Counted from the stretch's first letter, positions 41,817-51,159 are shown. The stretch: DNA of 64,000 nt from Acinetobacter parvus DSM 16617 = CIP 108168 (GCF_000368025.1 NZ_KB849210.1:238439-302438); one strand, 5' to 3'. The notes: generated from the letters alone by a model not told the origin. Numbers and translations are program-made.

Positions 41817-42437
41817 ATGAATAGTATTGTAAAAATGACTGAAAACAACGAAACATCTCCCATCAAAACTACCCAATCCCTGATTGCCTTATATTGCGGT
41901 TCCCGTACAGGCAACAAACCCATTTACCGTGACACAGCCATTGAACTGGCCCAGCATATTGCCACTCAGGGTTTCGGAATCGTCTATGGCGGGGCCAGCA
42001 TTGGCCTGATGGGTCAGGTTGCCGACACCGTGCTTGAGCATGGCGGTGAAGTGGTGGGGGTGATTCCCGAATTTATGCTGGACTATGAAATTGCGCACAG
42101 CCAGTTGACCGAACTGCATATCGTCAAAAGCATGCATGAACGCAAGGCCTTGATGGCGGAACGTGCCAGCGCCTTTATCGCCCTGCCAGGCGGATTGGGA
42201 ACGTTCGAGGAGATTCTGGAAATCGCCACCTGGGGACAGCTCAACCAGCACCAGAAACCGATGATTATCTATAACGTCAACCGTTTTTATGATGCGCTGA
42301 TTGCCCAGCTTGACCATGCCGTTGATGAGGGCTTTTTACCGCCCCAGCATCGTGCCAAACTGATTATTTGTGAAAATCCAGAACAAATCTCTAATGTCAT
42401 CAAGAACCTCAATGCACCAACACACATTGAAGTTTAA
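41817..42437 (+). CDS. LOG family protein (nucleoside monophosphate phosphoribohydrolase type)
   Basis: A Rossmann-fold protein of 206 residues with the hallmark PGGLGTFEE and the GGASIGLMG loop. LOG enzymes release base from N6-modified AMP (cytokinin activation in plants) or from other nucleotides; in bacteria the substrate is often unknown. The ATG at 41835 is an alternative start. Confidence 0.87.
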   Translation: MNSIVKMTENNETSPIKTTQSLIALYCGSRTGNKPIYRDTAIELAQHIATQGFGIVYGGASIGLMGQVADTVLEHGGEVVGVIPEFMLDYEIAHSQLTELHIVKSMHERKALMAERASAFIALPGGLGTFEEILEIATWGQLNQHQKPMIIYNVNRFYDALIAQLDHAVDEGFLPPQHRAKLIICENPEQISNVIKNLNAPTHIEV

Positions 42438-42450
42438 ACATCACCTATAA

Positions 42451-42480
42451 AAAATGCGGATCAATCTAGATCCGCATTTT
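42451..42480. terminator. bidirectional terminator between LOG and choice-of-anchor I genes
   Basis: A 12-base stem AAAATGCGGATC/GATCCGCATTTT with a 6-base loop between converging genes. Confidence 0.85.
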
Positions 42481-42491
42481 TATGTCTAAAT

Positions 42492-44486
42492 TTAATATAG
42501 ATTTACTTGATAAATGCTAGTGGTACCACTCACCTCATTACCCACAACCAATAGTGGCTTGCCATTTGGCGAGTCTTTGGCAGAGATAAAGATTAGACCT
42601 TCTGGTCCAAGATCACCATGTGCAGACAATGCCGTCGACGGATCAGCCTGATCCCATACTTCTCGTGTATTTAAATAATCTTGGAAAATTGGCTGTTTAG
42701 GATTACTGACATCAAATACCATGACCCCACCCATACGCTCAAGTCCTAAGAACAAGAATTGTTTGTTGCCAATTTTGCCAATCGTCAAGCCTTCAGGTTC
42801 AGGTCCTTTATTGCTGCTACGTCCGCCTAATGTGTTGCCTTTTTCATGATTGCTATTGAACCAATCTTGGCATGGAATATTCCGTGCTTTACCAAGTTTA
42901 CATTGATCACTATTCAAATATTGTTCAATGAAATCACCCGAGTCATAAGCGATTTTAACTTGATTTTGTGTATCCCAAATTGAGAATGAGCGTCCACCCA
43001 ACAGGTACAAGTCGTCGTACATCAAATAATCGGTAAGTGGATTACCATTGATACCAATTTTATCGCCAGCTTTTGAGTAATACACAGGTTTACCATTTTC
43101 AGTTTGGTAACCTTGTGTCCAGGTAATTTTTAAACGGCCCAATTGCTTGTCATCTCGGCAGTTACCAGCATCACCTTTGCTCGCACCACAGTAGGCAAAA
43201 GTGGTCGGATTCAGGTGCGCACCAGCAGCTAAATCACGTAATTGTGCAGGAAGATCATCGGCACAACGGCGATCAAAACCATCCTTGTGCACGAGATGTT
43301 TTACGCGCCACTCTTCAACGAATCCTTTGCTATTGTCATTGTCACAGCGCTGCAATTTATTCTTTTCAAAGTCTTTCAGCTTAGTTAGCCCAAAATATTC
43401 GGCTGTATTTTCACCCCATGCACGCGCATCACCTTCATTTGCAGAAATTAAATAGGTTTTTTTATCCGCGGCAGTATAAGCAGCAATCGCATCAGGATGA
43501 TAAATCCCTTTAAGTCCATTCCATGCCTTGATCATAATATCTTGAACTGTTTTTTTACCGTCAAAATCACTCACATCCAAAGCATTACTTGAGTTTTTAT
43601 TTGGATCCAGCATCGACTTAAAACCACTGTCGCTAAGCCCGTGATCTTTGAATCCCATTGCTTCAATCGAAGTCACCGTTGCCGTCGCAATATCTAAAAC
43701 CGCGATCGCATTATTTTCTTGTAGTGCAACCCAAGCGGTTTTACCATCATCCGAAACTGCAATATATTCTGGCTCTAGATCTTGAGCGACTGTCGCATTC
43801 GGTCCAAAAATACGAACTCCTTTGGCAAGTAACGCATCTTTTTGACTATTAAACGCTTTAAAATCAGCAGTTTTGACTTTTGGCTTGCTGATATCAGTCA
43901 CATTGATCACACTGACAGAGCCTTCTGGATCGGTTTGATAATCATCAGAGGGTTCACCTTCATTGGCCACCAATACCGTTTTCCCATCTGGTGTGAACGT
44001 CAACATATCGGGTAAAGCACCCACTTGCACATGGCTTAGACGTTTAAGATCACTCGCTTGATAAAAGGCAACAAAACCAAGATCTGTTTTATTCGCAGCT
44101 TCAACAGCCAAAGCAATAATGCCATTTTGGATGCTGACACTGTTGACCTTTGCACCTTCCGCGATGTCATCAACAGTTAGTGATTGTAAATAAGTTGGCT
44201 TAGCTGGATCAGCAAGATCAAGTACATCTAATGCCCCCAGCTCAGCATTGACCACAAAAACACGTTTTGTCGCAGGGTCATAGGCAGGAATTTCAGCTGC
44301 ACTCTTTCCAAAAACACCTGATTCATATCGGCTTAAAAAGCTCAACTGAATTCGCTCTGGTGTAGGCTCTACTACTTCAGGTTTAGGATCAGGATTTGAT
44401 GATTTTTCTGTTTTGTCATCATCATTACACGCCACCAACCCCACTGACAGCATTGCAGTGAATAACACTGAAATCTTAAATTTCAT
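42492..44486 (-). CDS. choice-of-anchor I family lipoprotein
   Basis: A secreted lipoprotein of 664 residues with lipobox LVAC and an Asp-rich start (CNDDDK). The body resembles beta-propeller proteins often annotated as alkaline-phosphatase-like: MLTFTPDGKTVLVANEGEPSDDY and the C-terminal GPEGLTIGKIGNKQFLFLGLER. Starting at ATG 44486 rather than TTG 44492 gives a standard signal peptide. Four Pho-box-like repeats upstream suggest induction by phosphate starvation. Catalytic activity is not established from sequence. Confidence 0.82.
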   Translation of the reverse strand: MKFKISVLFTAMLSVGLVACNDDDKTEKSSNPDPKPEVVEPTPERIQLSFLSRYESGVFGKSAAEIPAYDPATKRVFVVNAELGALDVLDLADPAKPTYLQSLTVDDIAEGAKVNSVSIQNGIIALAVEAANKTDLGFVAFYQASDLKRLSHVQVGALPDMLTFTPDGKTVLVANEGEPSDDYQTDPEGSVSVINVTDISKPKVKTADFKAFNSQKDALLAKGVRIFGPNATVAQDLEPEYIAVSDDGKTAWVALQENNAIAVLDIATATVTSIEAMGFKDHGLSDSGFKSMLDPNKNSSNALDVSDFDGKKTVQDIMIKAWNGLKGIYHPDAIAAYTAADKKTYLISANEGDARAWGENTAEYFGLTKLKDFEKNKLQRCDNDNSKGFVEEWRVKHLVHKDGFDRRCADDLPAQLRDLAAGAHLNPTTFAYCGASKGDAGNCRDDKQLGRLKITWTQGYQTENGKPVYYSKAGDKIGINGNPLTDYLMYDDLYLLGGRSFSIWDTQNQVKIAYDSGDFIEQYLNSDQCKLGKARNIPCQDWFNSNHEKGNTLGGRSSNKGPEPEGLTIGKIGNKQFLFLGLERMGGVMVFDVSNPKQPIFQDYLNTREVWDQADPSTALSAHGDLGPEGLIFISAKDSPNGKPLLVVGNEVSGTTSIYQVNLY

Positions 44487-44545
44487 GATCAAATTCCATA
44501 GATTTTATTTTGTAGAGCTAATCTAGTCATTCGAGGTGCAAATAC

Positions 44546-44585
44546 GATGACATTTTCATGTCAGTTCGATGACGAGTCTTTGACA
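44546..44585 (-). promoter_or_regulatory. candidate PhoB box, four tandem units
   Basis: On the minus strand four 7-base units follow at exact 11-base steps: TGTCAAA, CGTCATC, TGACATG and TGTCATC, each separated by 4 bases. This is the geometry of Pho boxes (CTGTCAT repeats). A possible -10, TAGATT, lies at 44520-44525, and the gene starts at 44486. Confidence 0.6.
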
Positions 44586-44650
44586 ATTTTGGGCTTTATT
44601 TCAAATACAATTCTATTAAACTAAAGCTGATATTTCATACGTCACCACTC

Positions 44651-46039
44651 ATGACAACAACCACTCATCAAGCCGTACAGCCTGAATTTCGTTTATTGGT
44701 GCTCTTGGTTTCTATCGGCTTTTTTATGCAGGCCTTGGATACCACGATTGTCAACACGGCGATTCCTGTGATGGCAATTCAGCTCAATGAAAATCCATTA
44801 CAAATGCATGGGGTAATTGTTGCCTACGTCCTATCAGTTGCTGCTTTTATCCCATTAAGTGGTTGGTTGGCAGACCGCTTTGGTATCCGTAATACTTATC
44901 TTGCTGCTATGGTGATTTTTAGTCTGGCATCACTCGGTTGTGGCCTGTCTCAGACCTTAGATCAACTCTTGATTTGTCGTGTTATTCAAGGGATGGGCGG
45001 CGCATTATTGATGCCCGTTGGACGCTTGGCTTTACTTAAAATTATTCCACGTAGCCAATTTCTTTCAGCGATGAGTTTAATGAGTCTGGCTGGTCTCATA
45101 GGTCCTTTGATGGGACCAACTTTGGGTGGATGGTTAGTCGAAGTTGCCACGTGGCACTGGATTTTCCTTATTAATCTCCCCATGGGTGTGCTTGGGGTAA
45201 TCATGGCGCTTAAAGTCATGCCAAATCAAAAAGAACCAACCGTCAAATCCTTTGATCTCGGTGGATTTATCTTATTGATGATTGCTATGGTGGGTCTGTC
45301 GCTTGGGATTGAGAATATCGCTGCGCCACAATATTCTGGTTGGATCAGCATCAGTCTACTGGTAATCGGATCTTTAGCAACGTTTGGCTATGCGTATCAT
45401 GCACATAACCATCAGAATGCCTTGTTTCATGGACGATTGTTCCGCCATAAAATTTTTTCAATTGGCATTTTAGGCAATTTCTTTGCACGTTTAGGTAGCA
45501 ATGCAATTCCTTTTATTTTGCCATTGATGCTACAAGTCGCCTTTGGTTTTGAACCCTTTATCACAGGTTTAATGATGATTCCACTGGTATTGGGCTCATT
45601 ATTTTCTAAACCGATTATCCGCCCTTTGATCCAGCGTGTTGGCTATCGTCGTTTTCTACTAACCAATACCGTTCTGGTTGGATTATGTATCGCCAGTTTC
45701 GCCCTAATGACAGCAACAACCCCACTATGGCTTAAAGTGCTGCACCTGTTTATTTTTGGTACACTAAATTCGCTGCAATTTGTCGGGATGAACACCCTAA
45801 CCCTGAAAGACCTGCCGCAACAGGATGCCAGCAGTGGCAACAGTTTCCTTTCCATGATCATGATGCTATCCATGAGTATTGGGGTGGCGTTGGCAGGAAC
45901 CTTGATTAATGTGTTTGGTCAGCATTTCTCAACCGCTTCCCTCACCACTGCGTTCCATGCCACATTAATGACACTGGGTTGTATCAACCTGGTCACCGCA
46001 CTGGTATTTTGGCAAATTCCAAAAGAAATGGCAGACTAA
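44651..46039 (+). CDS. MFS drug-efflux type transporter (DHA2/MdtD-like)
   Basis: A membrane transporter of 462 residues with about 14 helices. The N-terminal QALDTTIVNTAIPVM and the motif LADRFGIRN are typical of the DHA2 (EmrB/QacA) group; MdtD is a close pattern. Substrate cannot be read. It precedes the GH25 gene by 26 bases. Confidence 0.85.
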   Translation: MTTTTHQAVQPEFRLLVLLVSIGFFMQALDTTIVNTAIPVMAIQLNENPLQMHGVIVAYVLSVAAFIPLSGWLADRFGIRNTYLAAMVIFSLASLGCGLSQTLDQLLICRVIQGMGGALLMPVGRLALLKIIPRSQFLSAMSLMSLAGLIGPLMGPTLGGWLVEVATWHWIFLINLPMGVLGVIMALKVMPNQKEPTVKSFDLGGFILLMIAMVGLSLGIENIAAPQYSGWISISLLVIGSLATFGYAYHAHNHQNALFHGRLFRHKIFSIGILGNFFARLGSNAIPFILPLMLQVAFGFEPFITGLMMIPLVLGSLFSKPIIRPLIQRVGYRRFLLTNTVLVGLCIASFALMTATTPLWLKVLHLFIFGTLNSLQFVGMNTLTLKDLPQQDASSGNSFLSMIMMLSMSIGVALAGTLINVFGQHFSTASLTTAFHATLMTLGCINLVTALVFWQIPKEMAD

Positions 46040-46065
46040 ATGCGTGAAAAAATATAGCTGACGAC

Positions 46066-46827
46066 ATGGCAAAGAAACCTGTGAAACATCCACTCTCCCG
46101 ATATTATCCAACCTATGCCAGTGTTGGCTTAGCTGTCATGCTTGGTGTGGTGAGCTATTTCGGCCTGTTCCATCAGCAGAAAGCGTCTGCGCAGGACTAT
46201 GCCATTCGTGGCTTTGATGTTTCGCACCATCAGGGTGAGATTAACTGGAAAAAGATCTCTCCAGTGCAGTACCAGTTTGTCTATCTAAAAGCCACCGAGG
46301 GTGGCGACTTTAAGGACCGAAACTTTCAGGAAAACTGGCTTAAGGCACGCGAACAGGGCCTGCATGTTGGTGCCTACCACTTCTATCGTTTATGTCGGGA
46401 TGGCAAGGTGCAGGCGGAAAACTTTATCGCTACCGTGCCCAACAAAGCAGATGCCCTGCCGCCCGTGATTGACCTTGAATATGATAGCAACTGTATCAAC
46501 GCCTTTACCAAGGAGCAGTTACTCAGGGAAATTCAGGTCATGCATGACCAGCTACAGCAGCATTATGGCAAGCAGCCCATTTTCTATATTTCCAAGAGTT
46601 TTTACCATATTGTGCTGATGGGTAGCTTTATCAATACACCGCTTTGGGTACGTGATTATCAGGAACAGCCTAAACTGAAAGATGGACGACAATGGCTGTT
46701 TTGGCAACATACCCAGAATGGCAAAATTGATGGTATTGATAAACCTGTCGATTTAAATGTTTATGCCGACTCTCCCAAACAGTGGCGCATCTTTTTAACA
46801 CAACAAGGCATTCAGGATGGCAAATGA
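46066..46827 (+). CDS. glycoside hydrolase family 25 lysozyme
   Basis: A protein of 253 residues with one N-terminal membrane anchor or uncleaved signal (about 18-36) and a GH25 domain: D51 in [27 protein letters not shown] and the catalytic DLEYDS. It should cleave the MurNAc-GlcNAc bond of peptidoglycan from the periplasmic side. It overlaps dinB by 11 bases. Confidence 0.88.
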   Translation: MAKKPVKHPLSRYYPTYASVGLAVMLGVVSYFGLFHQQKASAQDYAIRGFDVSHHQGEINWKKISPVQYQFVYLKATEGGDFKDRNFQENWLKAREQGLHVGAYHFYRLCRDGKVQAENFIATVPNKADALPPVIDLEYDSNCINAFTKEQLLREIQVMHDQLQQHYGKQPIFYISKSFYHIVLMGSFINTPLWVRDYQEQPKLKDGRQWLFWQHTQNGKIDGIDKPVDLNVYADSPKQWRIFLTQQGIQDGK

Positions 46828-47884
46828 GCTGCGCAAGATCATCCATATTGACATGGATGCTTTCTATGCCTCAGTTGAGTTAAGGGAACGTCCCGAACTC
46901 AAGGACCTGCCTGTAGTGGTGGCCTTTCATCATACCCGTGGCGTGGTCGCCGCCGCATCCTATCCTGCCCGTGTCTTTGGCCTGCGTTCCGCCATGTCGA
47001 TGGGGCAGGCACGAAAACTTTGTCCACAGGTGATTGTTCTTGAACCGAACTTTGAGAAATACCGAGAGGTATCTGCACAAATTCACCAGATTTTTCAGCA
47101 ATATACCCCACTGATTGAACCGCTGTCACTGGATGAGGCCTATCTGGATGTGACCGAGAACCTAAAAAACATCCCTAGCGCCACCGAGGTTGCAACACAG
47201 ATCCGTGCCGATATTCTGGCAGCCACTGGATTGACCGCTTCCGCAGGCGTTGCCCCGAATAAGTTTCTGGCAAAAATCGCATCCGACTGGAATAAGCCCA
47301 ATGGCCTGTTTGTGATCAAGCCCTCACAGGTACTCAGCTTTATTCAGGATTTGCCCGTCAGTAAAATTCACGGCGTCGGCAAAGTGACCCAACAAAAGCT
47401 TCATCATCTCAATCTGCACACCCTGGGTCAACTGCAACAAATTGATGAAAATATATTGATTCACCATTTTGGCAAATATGGCAAACAGCTCTATCTATAT
47501 GCCCAAGGCATTGACCAACGCCCCGTCAAGGCTGAACGGGAACGCCAGCAAATTTCCAAGGAGATCACCTTTGATGATGACTACACCCTTGATCAATGCA
47601 GCCATACATGGCAGCCGTTGACAGAACAGGTCTGGCGTAGCCTGAATAAGTAGCAGTTGACGGCCCGTGGTGTCAACGTCAAGTTGAAGTTAAAGAATTT
47701 TCAGGTTTTACAGCACAGTAAAAGCTTTAAACAGCCCTTGCAATCGCAGCAGGACCTGTGGCAGGTGGTGTTGCAATTGCTGAATGAAATGCATATTGAA
47801 CCCATTTTACAGTTTCGGCTGGTTGGCGTGGGCGTGTATCAATTACAGCAAGCCCAGCAGGAACCCCAGCTTTGCTTATGGTAA
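46817..47884 (+). pseudogene. dinB: DNA polymerase IV (dinB) with an in-frame amber codon
   Basis: Y-family translesion polymerase. The frame starts [21 protein letters not shown] and keeps the catalytic DE in SLDEAYLDV, but TAG at 47651-47653 stops it after 278 residues. The same frame continues QLTARGVNVKLKLKNFQ to a TAA at 47884, so the undamaged gene would code for 355 residues, the normal DinB length. The truncated product keeps palm, fingers and thumb but lacks most of the little-finger domain that binds DNA and the clamp. A single base change (most simply from AAG or CAG) explains it; a sequencing error is possible. Confidence 0.88.
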
Positions 47885-48323
47885 TGGCGTTTTTTTACTC
47901 AAAAGCATGGTTTATGTTTAAATTTATGTTTGCTTTTTATGTGCTTTTCAGTACTCTAGCAGCGCAATCACATTATCCATGTGATTTGCTGATGCTAAAG
48001 AAATCCTCACTTTTAGCATCTGCTCCTGTGGTTGGCGTGACGATCAAATCCGAATATTACAGGGCACTTCTGGTGTCCTTTCTCAATTTCCCCACCCATA
48101 AAATTTTCAGGATTGCACTTTTCTCCCTACTGTGTTCAGCTAAACTGTATCCATACAATTAGAATATCTTGAATGCGCGAGACTTCTGCCTGACTCGACT
48201 AAGAGAGGCAAAAATTCAGTTGCTGAATCTTGGCAATATGATCATTTGCCCGCAGCAACACTCCATTTTATTTTTCCAGCAACGCAGGCTGGTTCGCATG
48301 GAAAGCTTTGCTGGCTGATTTAT
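47885..48323. other. region between dinB and the IS element
   Basis: 439 bases without a gene I can support. A frame of 96 residues (47872-48162) is hydrophobic but matches nothing I know. On the minus strand a short frame ending at 48269 (FHANQPALLEK) runs up to the IS edge and might be the tail of something cut by the insertion. Confidence 0.4.
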
Positions 48324-48339
48324 CCATTGGAGCGTAAAA

Positions 48340-48359
48340 CCTCGGGGTTTAGCCCGAGG
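48340..48359. repeat. left-end hairpin of the IS element
   Basis: Stem of 7 bases (CCTCGGG/CCCGAGG) with loop GTTTAG; in this family TnpA recognises such subterminal hairpins as single-stranded DNA. Confidence 0.8.
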
Positions 48360-48382
48360 ATATAAGCGACTGGCGTAAGCCA

Positions 48383-48796
48383 TTAATGCGGTGTTTGCTG
48401 TTGTTGAATATACTGCTTAATAATCCCAATAGGCGCACCTGCGCATGATGCAGCGAAGTAACTAGGCGACCACAAGGCATTACCCCATAATTTGCTTTTA
48501 ATTTCAGGGTGTTTGGTTCGTAAAATTCGACTAGATGCACCTTTCAAGCTATTTACCAAACTAGAAATAGCGACTTTAGGCGGATAATTGACGAGCAAAT
48601 GTACATGGTCATGTTCACCGTCAAACTCTACCAACTCAGCTTCAAAGTCCAAGCATACACGCTCAAATACTTCACGCATCGTTTCAAGCATTGCTTTAGT
48701 AAAAACATCACGCCGATATTTAGCCACAAAGACTAAATGAACGTGCATATTAAAAACACAGTGTCGACCTGTTCTAATCTCTTGACTATAGCTCAT
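48383..48796 (-). CDS. tnpA: Y1 HUH transposase TnpA
   Basis: Single-strand transposase of 137 residues of the IS200/IS605 family. The HUH motif is H64-V-H66 (EHDHVHLLVNY) and the catalytic tyrosine is Y129 near the C-terminus (IIKQYIQQQ). The ATG at 48796 gives the usual start MSYSQEIRTGRHCVFN. It is complete, so the element may be active. Its start is only 20 bases from that of tnpB. Confidence 0.93.
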   Translation of the reverse strand: MSYSQEIRTGRHCVFNMHVHLVFVAKYRRDVFTKAMLETMREVFERVCLDFEAELVEFDGEHDHVHLLVNYPPKVAISSLVNSLKGASSRILRTKHPEIKSKLWGNALWSPSYFAASCAGAPIGIIKQYIQQQQTPH

Positions 48797-48816
48797 AGAC
48801 CAAATATATTTTAGGA

Positions 48817-49875
48817 ATGAAAACACTCAAATTACGCATAAAAGACAAACATTGCAAGGTGCTAAATCAGATGGCATCTGAGGTGAATTTTGTCTGGAAT
48901 TACGTGAATGATTTGTGTTTTAAACATCTACAACGAAAACAACAATTCTTTTCAGCATACGATATTGCTAAATACACGAAAGGCACATCGAAAGAATGTA
49001 ATTTGCATAGCCAAACGATTCAGGCGGTCACAGAAGAATTAGTGACAAGACGCAAGCAATTCAAAAAAGCAAAACTGAAATGGCGAGTCAACAATAAAAA
49101 ATCAGCTAGGCGTTCATTGGGCTGGATACCATTCAAAAAAGTTGCAATCAAATATGCTGATGGATATGTTCAATACGGCAAGCATCAATTCAAACTATGG
49201 GACAGCTACGGACTAAGCAAATACAATGTTAAAACAGGCTCGTTTGTAGAGGATAGTCGTGGGCGTTGGTATGTCTGTCTTGTAGTTGATTCAATTAAAA
49301 CAGAGAAAACCAGCGCTAAAACCTCAATTGGTATAGATTTGGGATTAAAAGACTTAGCTACTTGTTCAGATGGTATAAAGCTCAAAGCTCCTAAAATCTA
49401 TCGCCAATATGAACAAAAACTTGGCATAGCCCAACGAGCTAGAAATAAGAAACGTGTCAAAGCAATTCACGCCAAGATTAAAAATATACGTCAAAACATG
49501 TTGCATCAATTCAGTCATAAACTGGTGAATGAACATGCAGCAATCTTCATTGGCAATGTGAATGCCAAAGCACTAGCGCAGACCAAACTAGCCAAGTCTG
49601 TATTAGATGCCAGTTGGACAACACTAAGAACCATGCTCAAGTATAAATGCGAGAACGCAGGGGTATGTTATGAAGAAGTCAATGAAGCCTATACCACCCA
49701 AATTTGTTCGTGCTGTGGCTCACGCTCCAGTAGTCCGAAAGGTAGAGCAGGTTTAGGAATAAGAGAGTGGCAGTGTGTGGAGTGCGGTACGCTCCATGAT
49801 CGGGATGTAAATTCCGCACTGAATATTCTTGCGCTCGGACATGAGCGTCTAGCAGTAGGAATCCCCGTCCTTTAG
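48817..49875 (+). CDS. tnpB: RNA-guided nuclease TnpB
   Basis: A protein of 352 residues, ancestral-type Cas12 relative. RuvC-I is IGIDLGLKDL with D174; the zinc ribbon is CSCCG...CVECG; RuvC-III is HDRDVNSALN with D330. At the RuvC-II position the usual Glu is Gly (G246, IFIGNVNAKAL), while E290 occurs in EVNEAYTTQ where most relatives have Pro. Such rearranged catalytic sites are reported in some TnpB branches. The stop codon lies inside the right-end hairpin, where the guide RNA scaffold is expected. Confidence 0.9.
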   Translation: MKTLKLRIKDKHCKVLNQMASEVNFVWNYVNDLCFKHLQRKQQFFSAYDIAKYTKGTSKECNLHSQTIQAVTEELVTRRKQFKKAKLKWRVNNKKSARRSLGWIPFKKVAIKYADGYVQYGKHQFKLWDSYGLSKYNVKTGSFVEDSRGRWYVCLVVDSIKTEKTSAKTSIGIDLGLKDLATCSDGIKLKAPKIYRQYEQKLGIAQRARNKKRVKAIHAKIKNIRQNMLHQFSHKLVNEHAAIFIGNVNAKALAQTKLAKSVLDASWTTLRTMLKYKCENAGVCYEEVNEAYTTQICSCCGSRSSSPKGRAGLGIREWQCVECGTLHDRDVNSALNILALGHERLAVGIPVL

Positions 49876-49882
49876 GTCGGGG
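49863..49882. repeat. right-end hairpin of the IS element and likely guide-RNA stem
   Basis: Stem CCCCG/CGGGG plus CC/GG across a T-T mismatch, loop TTTA. It overlaps the tnpB stop. In TnpB systems the RNA ends with this region followed by about 16-20 bases of flanking DNA as guide, here starting at 49893. Confidence 0.75.
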
Positions 49883-49961
49883 AGGATGTCAAACAAAATT
49901 ACACTGTGGCGAGGGGCATGCAGTACAATCATCCTATGTTTTTTTTAATTAGGTTACCATT

Positions 49962-50318
49962 ATGTCTGTGCAACGACTACGTGTCACCTCACGCTATTGC
50001 GAAGTTGCAATTTCAGGAAATCAGGTTCATCTGGCTGGACAACTGGCAGATGACACCAGCCTGGATATTGGCGCACAGACCCAGCAAACCTTAGACAACA
50101 TTGACCGTTTACTGTCTGAGGCAGGCACAGACAAAACCCATATTCTATCTGTGTTTATTTTCCTGAAAGACATTGAAAAAGATTATGCGACCATGAATGC
50201 CGTTTGGGATGCGTGGATTGCTGAGGGGCATCCCCCAGCACGTACCTGTGTGGAATCCAAGCTCTATGCGCCTGATGTTCTGGTGGAAATGACCGTCACG
50301 GCAGTGCGTCCAGACTAG
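49962..50318 (+). CDS. RidA family protein
   Basis: A protein of 118 residues of the YjgF/YER057c/UK114 family; RidA proteins hydrolyse reactive enamines/imines from PLP enzymes. The core Arg in PPARTCVESKLYAPDVLVEM is present. The IS right end lies 70 bases upstream, so its promoter may be changed. Its stop overlaps that of the converging DUF2726 gene by 3 bases. Confidence 0.9.
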   Translation: MSVQRLRVTSRYCEVAISGNQVHLAGQLADDTSLDIGAQTQQTLDNIDRLLSEAGTDKTHILSVFIFLKDIEKDYATMNAVWDAWIAEGHPPARTCVESKLYAPDVLVEMTVTAVRPD

Positions 50319-50851
50319 GACGATTTCACCGCCAGAACGTTGTATTTTATCGCGCGCTCCGCCGCCTGTGGCATGGTCACTGGTGTAGCGGTTCTTGGTG
50401 TAGCACGCGCGAACAGATCAGGAATCAGGTCTTCCCGTAATTCCTGTTCAGTTGGAATCGCGCTGTAACGCAATACACGGTATCCAGCCAGTTCCAGCAG
50501 ACTGTCCTGATAATGTTTTTGTTGCAGGCGATTGACATACGACTGGTCTGCGATCTCAATGATGGCAAGCACCTGATGCTGCTGGTCCAGCACCACAAAA
50601 TCGGCAACCAGCCCCTGATACTTACGGCGGGTATGGGCAAACTTTGTGGTGAGCAAGGCATCAAAAGACACATGCGCCAATACGGTATGCCGTGGCAAAA
50701 CCGCCTTTAAACGCATCAGGGTAATCTGTTCAGAAATATTCAGGATACCACGTCGTTTCAGTGGGCTGTCCTGACGCCGATTTTGGTGCAAACTTCGAAC
50801 TGCAAATACTGTAATAAACAGTAGCGCAACTATTGTTATGAAATAATACAT
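50315..50851 (-). CDS. DUF2726 domain protein
   Basis: A protein of 178 residues with one N-terminal membrane helix (residues 1-18) and a DUF2726 domain (about 40-150) with a nuclease-like core, VADFVVLDQQHQVLAIIEI. Members resemble restriction-endonuclease folds but lack known activity. No function is assigned. Confidence 0.82.
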   Translation of the reverse strand: MYYFITIVALLFITVFAVRSLHQNRRQDSPLKRRGILNISEQITLMRLKAVLPRHTVLAHVSFDALLTTKFAHTRRKYQGLVADFVVLDQQHQVLAIIEIADQSYVNRLQQKHYQDSLLELAGYRVLRYSAIPTEQELREDLIPDLFARATPRTATPVTMPQAAERAIKYNVLAVKSS

Positions 50852-51159
50852 TTCTAACCAATCCCTTTAGATTTTTTATAATCATTTTGGCTTTGATGCC
50901 AATTTTTTTAATCAAGAGCGAGCGATAGTAAAGTCATTTTCGCAGTACAAACTTAAATTTTTTAATCGTGTTTGAACAGCCGACCAAAGTCGTAAAAGCG
51001 TCCTGCACCTTTATTTATAATCATCCTGCGGGGAATATTCAACTCGATATTGTCAGTATATGTTTCTATAAATTGTAGTTTTACCAATCATTCGTGACTA
51101 CCCCCTCATTTGTGTATCAAAAGGAAAGCATGAAAGACTCAGGCTTTCCCAAACTCAAC
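50852..51159. other. intergenic region ahead of DUF2726 gene
   Basis: 308 AT-rich bases. A hairpin GGAAAGC/GCTTTCC at 51123-51149 with a T-run on the minus strand might end ygiQ. Otherwise nothing recognised. Confidence 0.45.

Larger units (their letters stand above)
48324..49892. mobile_element. IS200/IS605-family insertion sequence (IS608-like layout)
   Basis: Divergent tnpA (minus) and tnpB (plus) lie between a left hairpin (48340-48359, CCTCGGG/CCCGAGG) and a right hairpin (49863-49882, CCCCG/CGGGG with a T-T mismatch and inner CC/GG). As in IS608, GAAT stands at the foot of the right hairpin (49859-49862) and TCAA 7 bases after it (49889-49892) is the likely right cleavage site. The left edge is less certain; TTTA at 48319-48322 complements TAAA beside the left hairpin. 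There are no terminal inverted repeats or target duplication, as expected. Confidence 0.85.

Noticed and set aside
47872..48162. Open frame of 96 residues after dinB
   Set aside because: It overlaps the dinB tail, is a hydrophobic mix with no recognised family, has no clear ribosome binding site, and lies in a disturbed region.
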